Source: an uncultured bacterium
GTDB taxonomy: Bacteria; Cyanobacteriota; Vampirovibrionia; Gastranaerophilales; Gastranaerophilaceae
Reading direction: 5' to 3'
Length of the DNA: 28,528 bases
Assembly: GCA_949286405.1 (NCBI GenBank)
Contig: CASECH010000157.1
Span: 1 to 28,528, forward strand
Shown here: positions 23,405 to 28,528 of the stretch, one piece after another
Numbering within the stretch: position 1 is the stretch's first letter
How the letters are laid out: every line of letters starts with the position of its first letter
Made by a program: the position numbers and the translations under genes
Notes under the pieces: model-generated
What the model saw: only the letters and a program-made list of their open reading frames with translations
Databases searched by the model: none
Told to the model about the DNA's origin: nothing

Positions 23405-24982
23405 ATGATTAAGCCATTGAATTCAGTACAATCAAATTTAATTAATCAGGCAATTTTAAAAAGATTGCACCAGAATTCTACAAACAAAAATGGTCAGAGT
23501 GATGCTTCTGAGAAGAGTATTGATAATGTTGTCAGAACCAGCATTTTTTATATAAATGATTTTCACGGGAAGTCGATTAATATGGAAAGAGCTATGACTG
23601 CATCAAATGTTTTTGATGCTTTTGTTCCTTCTGAAAAGACTGATAAATTAAAACTTTCATCTGGTGATATTATGATAGGTGAAATTTTAAAAGCAAATCA
23701 AGTTGCTGTTAAAGCTCAAAAGGCGATGGGTATAATGGCATCTGCTATGGGAAATCATGAGTATGATATGCCGAAACATGTTGCTGAAATTATTCCGACA
23801 ATAGGTTTTAAATTGCTTGCTTGTAATGTCAATATAAAACCTGATAATCCACTCAGTAAAAAAGTTGAAAAATCATATGTTCAAGAGGTAAATGGACATA
23901 AATACGGCATTATAGGTGCGACACCGGTTGATTTGTTAATGCGTCTAAAGTATGGAAAAATATTTGATCAGTTGAATGTGGATAGTATTGATAAAACAAT
24001 CGTTGATATTCAAAATGAAGTTGATAAATTAAAGGCCCAAGGTATTGATAAAATAATATTACTTTCTCATGTAGGTTTTGGTTATGATCAAAGAATTGCA
24101 CAAGAAACAGATGGAATTGATGTTATTTTAGGTGGACATTCCCATAATTTGATAACTGATGTTAAAGATGGTGTAAATTTATTTAAATCAAAATCAGGAG
24201 AGCCTGTTGTAATTACTCAAGCAGGTCGAGATGGAAAGAATTTCGGAATTTTAAATCTTGAATTTAATGCGAAAGGGATTTTGACAAAAATTCAAAATAA
24301 TGTGGCTAATACTCGTAAATTTAAACGTAATGCTCCTATACGTTATGTCTTTGAACAAATTTTAGGAAAGCCACAGGTAATAGGTAAGATTAATTCTGCA
24401 CCACCTCCATTAATAAATGATTTGATTGATCCAAGCGGTCATGCAAACTTTTTGACTGATTGTATGCGTGAAGAATTGGGTACTGATATTGCTATGTTTG
24501 GTGCTGCAACAATAAGAGGTTACTTTGAAGCAGGAAATATTGATACTCGTTCAATAGAAGATTTATCTCCGTTCAAAAATAAAATGGTGATAGTTAAATA
24601 TAATCAAAAAGATATTGTGGATGCTTTGAAAATCGCAGCTAAATCTATGACTAATACAAATAATAAACCGGGATTTATTCATGTATCAGGATTAAAATAT
24701 ACGGTTTCAAAAGATGGTGAATTAAAAAGTCTTGCATATATTGATAAAGCTGGAAATGTAACTCCTATTGATATTAATAATCCTGATATTTCAAAGTTTT
24801 ATAGAGTTGCTATTACTGATTATTATGCAGCAGGGCAAGATGGTTTTGCTCCATTGAACAAAATAAAGGATGCGGAAGTAAAATATAATTTTGATGTTAG
24901 TAAATGTATTGAAGATTACATAAAAAAACATCCGGAACCAATTGATATAAAAGATGACGGAAGAATTCAAATTGTTGAATAA
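23405..24982 (+). CDS. UshA-like 5'-nucleotidase / metallophosphoesterase without signal peptide
   Basis: This 525-aa protein has a two-domain 5'-nucleotidase layout. The metallophosphatase domain carries NDFHG (D52, H54), SSGD (D88), GNHEYD (N117-H118-E119), LLSHVG (H222) and GGHSHN (H245, H247), a full two-metal site. The C-terminal substrate domain shows AATIRGYFEAGNI, matching GGGIRDSIEAGDI of UshA, and YYAAGQDGF for the base-stacking motif, with Gln where Gly is usual. UshA-type enzymes are normally exported, but here the first 40 residues are polar (QNSTNKNGQSDASEK) with no hydrophobic core. The start is ATG 23405 or TTG 23399, with only a weak ribosome site. It ends in a terminator. 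Likely substrates are nucleotides or nucleotide sugars. Confidence 0.92.
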   Translation: MIKPLNSVQSNLINQAILKRLHQNSTNKNGQSDASEKSIDNVVRTSIFYINDFHGKSINMERAMTASNVFDAFVPSEKTDKLKLSSGDIMIGEILKANQVAVKAQKAMGIMASAMGNHEYDMPKHVAEIIPTIGFKLLACNVNIKPDNPLSKKVEKSYVQEVNGHKYGIIGATPVDLLMRLKYGKIFDQLNVDSIDKTIVDIQNEVDKLKAQGIDKIILLSHVGFGYDQRIAQETDGIDVILGGHSHNLITDVKDGVNLFKSKSGEPVVITQAGRDGKNFGILNLEFNAKGILTKIQNNVANTRKFKRNAPIRYVFEQILGKPQVIGKINSAPPPLINDLIDPSGHANFLTDCMREELGTDIAMFGAATIRGYFEAGNIDTRSIEDLSPFKNKMVIVKYNQKDIVDALKIAAKSMTNTNNKPGFIHVSGLKYTVSKDGELKSLAYIDKAGNVTPIDINNPDISKFYRVAITDYYAAGQDGFAPLNKIKDAEVKYNFDVSKCIEDYIKKHPEPIDIKDDGRIQIVE

Positions 24983-25008
24983 AAAAACTCCTTATTAGGA
25001 GTTTTTTT
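24981..25008. terminator. Bidirectional terminator between the nucleotidase and membrane-protein genes
   Basis: A 12-bp stem (AAAAAAACTCCT with AGGAGTTTTTTT) with a 4-nt loop overlaps the nucleotidase stop codon and separates two convergent genes. Confidence 0.88.
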
Positions 25009-25015
25009 ATAGTAT

Positions 25016-25759
25016 TTATAAATTATTTGACTTTTTATATATTTGAATAAATCCGTAATCCCAAATTAATTGTAAAATAAATCCGATATAGCCGCATATT
25101 ATTGCATATATATATGAGCATACAGCACAATCAGGATTAATGTTGCACATTTTTAGAAGAAGACCTGAGCCAATTAGTATTGCAATTATAATAACTAAAA
25201 GTATAACGAAAACTGCCACAAATTGAAAAATTTCTTTAAAAGATTTATTTACCCATTTGAAAGGTTTCAGAATGTTGAATAATCCTTTTGCTTCATAATT
25301 TTTACAGAATGCTACAAATATCAATGACATAAGGATAGAAGATATAAGTGTTATTAATATTATTCCTACTATTAATATTTTGAAGAATATTGTAATACAT
25401 AATGCTGAAAAAATTAAGCAATACATTAACCAACAAAGACCAAGAGGAATACTTTTCCAAAAAGCTATTATTGGTTCTTGGTCAGTATCAGGCAGACCGA
25501 TTGCACTTTCATCATAGTATTTGTTTATAAAAGTGTATGTGTAACCGGTAAGATATATAGCTGTTAGAATTAATATGATTATACTGATAACGAGTAAGCT
25601 GATATCAGGCATAAATTTTGCTTTTTCCATCCCGTCCAGCATAGTAGTGATAACCGAATATATCCCACAGATTGAAAATAGTGTGATATGGTTAAGTATT
25701 GTATATTTACCTGTGTATATTTTTTTTAAACTATTTGGGATGAATTTTAATACATTCAT
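25016..25759 (-). CDS. Polytopic membrane protein, third of a tandem trio (247 aa)
   Basis: About six hydrophobic segments are visible (roughly residues 22-41, 53-75, 108-130, 130-150, 178-203 and 215-238). The N-terminus LKKIYTGKYTILNHITLFSICGI repeats the start of the two upstream genes. A cytoplasmic-looking loop reads ESAIGLPDTDQEPIIAFWKSIPL, and the C-terminus is WDYGFIQIYKK. The GY ... LP ... F pattern recalls DUF4013-like membrane proteins, a weak resemblance. The C-terminal loop contains CNINPDCAVC. It lies 12 bases after the preceding gene, so it is in the same operon. Function unknown. Confidence 0.78.
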   Translation of the reverse strand: MNVLKFIPNSLKKIYTGKYTILNHITLFSICGIYSVITTMLDGMEKAKFMPDISLLVISIIILILTAIYLTGYTYTFINKYYDESAIGLPDTDQEPIIAFWKSIPLGLCWLMYCLIFSALCITIFFKILIVGIILITLISSILMSLIFVAFCKNYEAKGLFNILKPFKWVNKSFKEIFQFVAVFVILLVIIIAILIGSGLLLKMCNINPDCAVCSYIYAIICGYIGFILQLIWDYGFIQIYKKSNNL

Positions 25760-25771
25760 TTTTGTCTCCTG

Positions 25772-26557
25772 TTATTCGTCTGTCTCTATATATTTTTTAG
25801 CGAAATCATAATCCCAAGCAAGGATAGCTATTGTGCTGAAGTAGCAATATAGAATATTTATTGAATATGTAGACAGTTTAAAAAGTGCCATTTGAGAAGA
25901 TTGTGCTGAAAATATTATATCAGTAAGTGCTTGGGTGTTTATGAAACCTGTAAGTATTATAATAATCGCTAATATTACCATTCCTAAAAATACTATTCCA
26001 TAGCTCATTAGAGCAGTTGCAATGAATACCAAAATACGTTTGAAGAAATATTTTACAAAGTCAATACATTTTATTTTTTTGAATGGATTAATTATGTCTT
26101 TGTTTGATAATTTTTTTGCGTATCCTATTTGGAATATAGTTATAAAAAATGCTATTGCGATATCACTTATGGTAGAATAATAAAAACTTTTTTCCGGATT
26201 AAGTAATACAAATAAAATTAATGTTGTGTTAATTATTATAATTACCAGAGGAGTGCAGTCTTTTAAGATACTTAAAGGTTCAAAATTTATTTCAGGTAGA
26301 ATTGTATCTCTTGAATTTAATACATTATTTAAAAATTTTGTTTCATAGCAAAAAAAGTAGTTGCTCCAAAGAATATATAGACCGAGTATTATACAGATTT
26401 TTGTGTTAGATAAATAAATTTCATAGGCATGTTCAAGTGTAATGTATGTTATAGCTATTGAAAATATACCCAATAGCGAAAATAATGATATTTGTTTATC
26501 TAATATATCTTTTCCTTTGTATAAATTTTTTAATCCTTCTTTGAAGTATGAATTCAT
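25772..26557 (-). CDS. Polytopic membrane protein, second of a tandem trio (261 aa)
   Basis: About six hydrophobic segments are present. The N-terminus LKNLYKGKDILDKQISLFSLLGIFSI parallels those of its neighbours. The loop TILPEINFEPLSILKDCTPL matches the LP ... EP ... P loop of the 247-aa protein, and the C-terminal WDYDFAKKYIE matches WDYGFIQIYKK. The shared landmarks at both ends and the middle make a duplication origin likely, although overall identity is low. Its ATG overlaps the stop of the upstream gene (ATGA, 4 bases), the usual sign of translational coupling. It has no recognised catalytic motif; transport, channel or scaffold roles cannot be separated. Confidence 0.78.
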   Translation of the reverse strand: MNSYFKEGLKNLYKGKDILDKQISLFSLLGIFSIAITYITLEHAYEIYLSNTKICIILGLYILWSNYFFCYETKFLNNVLNSRDTILPEINFEPLSILKDCTPLVIIIINTTLILFVLLNPEKSFYYSTISDIAIAFFITIFQIGYAKKLSNKDIINPFKKIKCIDFVKYFFKRILVFIATALMSYGIVFLGMVILAIIIILTGFINTQALTDIIFSAQSSQMALFKLSTYSINILYCYFSTIAILAWDYDFAKKYIETDE

Positions 26558-27345
26558 TTGCTGAGCCTTTCTTGAGAATTTTCATCGTAGAAAATCGGTT
26601 TTATTTTCTCTGTGTATATTTTAAGTACTGTGTATGGGAATACAAATGACCATATAATTATAATGCAATAAAAAATTACAGGAAACATAAATACATCGTA
26701 TAGAGCATAATCTTTGTTAATAGGGGATATGCTATCTAAATTAAAAAAAGTTCCTGTTATGTAAATTGCAAAATATAATACAAGTATTATAAGTGAAACA
26801 AAAATAGTTTTTAGTATTTGTTTCCAATATGGAATAAAAGCAGCTTTGACAAATTTGAATATTAACATTATGTTTAGTAATTTTTTTGTTGAAATATTAT
26901 CAGCTAAAGCGATATATAAAAAATAGAAAAATGGTGCTAATAGAGCTATACTAACTAATCCTACATACAGAAAATAAATGGAATTTGGTAAAGAAAAGTA
27001 TAATATAATTCCAATTATAAAAAACGTTGCTAAATATATTGTCCATACTGTATTTATGATAATCATCGGAATTAATTTTTTCCAATCAATTTTGCTAATT
27101 GGTGGGATAAAATCAGCATTTGGTTTAAAAGAATTAGTTATGAACTGAATGCTATACAATGAAAGGAATAAGCTAAACATAAAGTCTATTGGATTTTGTT
27201 TAGATGTATAAAAGTTTTTAAATTTTATGTCAAATATTGTCGACAAAAACATATATATCAGGCACATCCCAAATAAAATCAAATGTTTAGAAGTTGCATT
27301 TTTATCTGTGTATATTTTTTTTATTGTTTCTAAAATTCCGCTCAA
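26554..27345 (-). CDS. Polytopic membrane protein, first of a tandem trio (263 aa)
   Basis: This starts at a TTG with a strong GAGGAG site at about 6-base spacing; no in-frame ATG is better placed. About six hydrophobic segments are seen. The N-terminus IKKIYTDKNATSKHLILFGMCLIY and the loop FIPPISKIDWKKLIPMII parallel the two downstream genes, though this is the most divergent of the three: its C-terminus reads FPYTVLKIYTEK in place of the WDY motif, with a further charged tail. It is the first gene of the operon, downstream of an extended -10 promoter and divergent from prfB. The family is not recognised with confidence (DUF4013-like at best). Confidence 0.78.
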   Translation of the reverse strand: MSGILETIKKIYTDKNATSKHLILFGMCLIYMFLSTIFDIKFKNFYTSKQNPIDFMFSLFLSLYSIQFITNSFKPNADFIPPISKIDWKKLIPMIIINTVWTIYLATFFIIGIILYFSLPNSIYFLYVGLVSIALLAPFFYFLYIALADNISTKKLLNIMLIFKFVKAAFIPYWKQILKTIFVSLIILVLYFAIYITGTFFNLDSISPINKDYALYDVFMFPVIFYCIIIIWSFVFPYTVLKIYTEKIKPIFYDENSQERLSK

Positions 27346-27376
27346 AATAAGCTCCTCATTATTTTATAATGTTTTA

Positions 27377-27404
27377 ATTATAACACTTTTTGTAGTTCTG
27401 ACAA
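27377..27404 (-). promoter_or_regulatory. Putative extended -10 promoter of the membrane-protein operon
   Basis: On the minus strand TTGTCA (-35, 27399-27404) is 16 bases from a perfect TATAAT (-10, 27377-27382), which is preceded by the extended -10 TGT. It stands 31 bases upstream of the TTG start. Confidence 0.7.
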
Positions 27405-27411
27405 CCTCTGT

Positions 27412-27439
27412 TTGATTAAAGATATTTTTGTTGTATTAT
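27412..27439 (+). promoter_or_regulatory. Possible prfB promoter placing transcription start at the ATG
   Basis: TTGATT (27412-27417) and TATTAT (27434-27439) are 16 bases apart. The -10 ends 6 bases before the prfB ATG, and no Shine-Dalgarno sequence is seen in between, so the message could be leaderless. Confidence 0.4.
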
Positions 27440-27445
27440 TCAACT

Positions 27446-28528
27446 ATGGCTATTGAATTAAAACAGTTGTTAAACAGTTTAAAAAATCGTTTTGAAAAAA
27501 TAAAGGAGTGTCTTTGACTCTGAGAATCTAACTTCTGAATTAAAAGATTTGGAGATAAAAATGCAAGCTCCTGATATTTGGTCAGATAAAGATAAAGTTT
27601 CAAAGTTAGGTGTGCAGATTAAGGAAGTTAAAGAAAGTTTAGAGTTTTTATCAAATTGTCAGTCGATACTTGATGATGCTCAAGTTGCAATTGAAATCGA
27701 TGATGATGATTTAGTGAGAGAAAGTTCTATAAAACTTTGTGAATTAGAAAAATCTTTAGATAAATTTGAAATAAAGCAGATGTTGAGTGGAGAGTATGAT
27801 GAGGCTGATGCAATTTTAACGATTAATGCAGGTGCTGGTGGTACCGATGCTCAGGATTGGGCTTCTTTGCTATTGAGAATGTATATGCGTTGGGCTGAAT
27901 CGAGAGAGTGGAAAGTTGATTTGCTTGACAAATTGGATGGAGAGGAAGCTGGTATAAAATCAGCGACTATTAAGATTTCTGGTAAGTATGCTTTTGGTTA
28001 TGCAAAAGCTGAAAAAGGAGTACATAGACTTGTCAGGATATCACCATTTAATGCGAACGGTAAACGTCAGACAAGTTTTGCATCTGTAGAAGTATCTCCA
28101 ATAATAGAAGATTTTGAAAAAACAATAGTGATACCTCCGGAAGAACTTGAGATAGATACAATGCGTTCAGGAGGTGCTGGTGGACAGAATGTTAATAAGG
28201 TTGAGACTGCTGTAAGAATCTTACACAAACCTACAGGTATTGTGGTTAAGTGTCAGCAAGAACGTTCTCAACTGCAAAACAAAGAAAATGCTATGCAAAT
28301 TCTTGCTTCAAAACTGCTTGCAATAAGACAGGCTGAGCATGAAAAGAAACTCGCAGAATTAAAAGGTGAGAATGTAGATATCAACTTCGGTTCCCAAATT
28401 CGATCTTATGTATTTCATCCTTATAAAATGGTAAAAGATCATCGAACAAATTATGAAGTAGGAAATGTTGATGCTGTTATGGATGGCGATATTGATGCCT
28501 TTGTCGAAGAATTTTTAAGAAAAAACTG
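27446..28528 (+). CDS. prfB: Peptide chain release factor 2, with programmed +1 frameshift (3' end cut by window)
   Basis: The first 23 codons (27446-27514) end at an in-frame TGA (27515-27517); a +1 slip at CTT-TGA-C continues from GAC at 27516 to the window edge. The joined product is about 360 residues here, so only a few C-terminal codons are missing. RF2 releases peptides at UGA and UAA. The stop-codon-reading SPF motif is present (VRISPFNANGKRQTS), which marks RF2 rather than RF1, and the catalytic GGQ loop is in RSGGAGGQNVNKVET. The ATG lacks a ribosome site. It is divergent from the membrane-protein operon. Confidence 0.97.
27503..27518 (+). promoter_or_regulatory. prfB programmed +1 frameshift site
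   Basis: An internal Shine-Dalgarno AAGGAG (27503-27508), 3 bases, then CTT TGA C. Spacing and slip sequence equal those of the E. coli RF2 autoregulatory site: when RF2 is scarce, the slow UGA lets the ribosome shift +1 and make more RF2. Confidence 0.97.

Noticed and set aside
27227..27415. 62-codon open frame between the membrane operon and prfB
   Set aside because: It is antisense to the start of the first membrane gene and runs through its promoter; no ribosome site.

Overview
The window is an AT-rich (roughly one-third GC by eye), gene-dense piece of bacterial chromosome. It is mostly housekeeping and energy-metabolism genes, with several proteins that match no family I know. The best guess for the source is an uncultured gut-type Gastranaerophilales (Melainabacteria/Vampirovibrionia), the non-photosynthetic sister group of Cyanobacteria. 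Four things point there: the AT-rich fermentative gene set; large Asn/Lys-rich orphan proteins with an N-terminal DY-x-[VI]-N-F motif; a glyS without adjacent glyQ; and an Etf plus NfnA-like reductase cluster. This placement is inference from composition and protein style; an AT-rich Firmicute is the main alternative. I saw no tRNA, rRNA, CRISPR array, IS element or prophage.

Layout. 1-194: 3' end of gap (GAPDH) and its terminator. 262-465: small DUF378 membrane protein. 462-3275 (-): large M16 peptidase with no export signal. 3348-4625 (-): purA. 4712-7546 (-): a four-gene redox operon, transcribed as NfnA-like ferredoxin/NAD(P) reductase, a 60-aa four-cysteine protein, etfB, etfA. 7714-8289 (+): hexapeptide acetyltransferase, convergent with a PfkB sugar kinase (8327-9373, -) across a shared terminator. 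9509-11728 (+): 739-aa orphan, convergent with pnp (11810-13951, -) across another shared terminator.

14079-20345 is a long minus-strand run: yebC, a GAF-like/GGDEF diguanylate cyclase, tsaE, tsaB, then (after a perfect 12-bp inverted repeat) two related HNH-like proteins and a 98-aa orphan ending at a terminator. 20502-24982 (+): glyS, a 101-aa orphan, a small ACT-like protein resembling the [FeFe]-hydrogenase regulator family, and a UshA-like 5'-nucleotidase without a signal peptide. 25016-27345 (-): three tandem, apparently related polytopic membrane proteins in one translationally coupled operon. 27446-28528 (+): prfB with the classic +1 programmed frameshift, cut by the window edge a few codons before its end.

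The clearest candidates for something undescribed are three. The first is the adjacent pair of HNH-like proteins, in which a CxxCG knuckle is separated from the EHxxP...N...CN half by about 190-300 residues of helical insert. The second is the shared DYxVNF N-terminal motif on otherwise unrelated proteins. The third is the Etf cluster with cysteine-rich add-ons.
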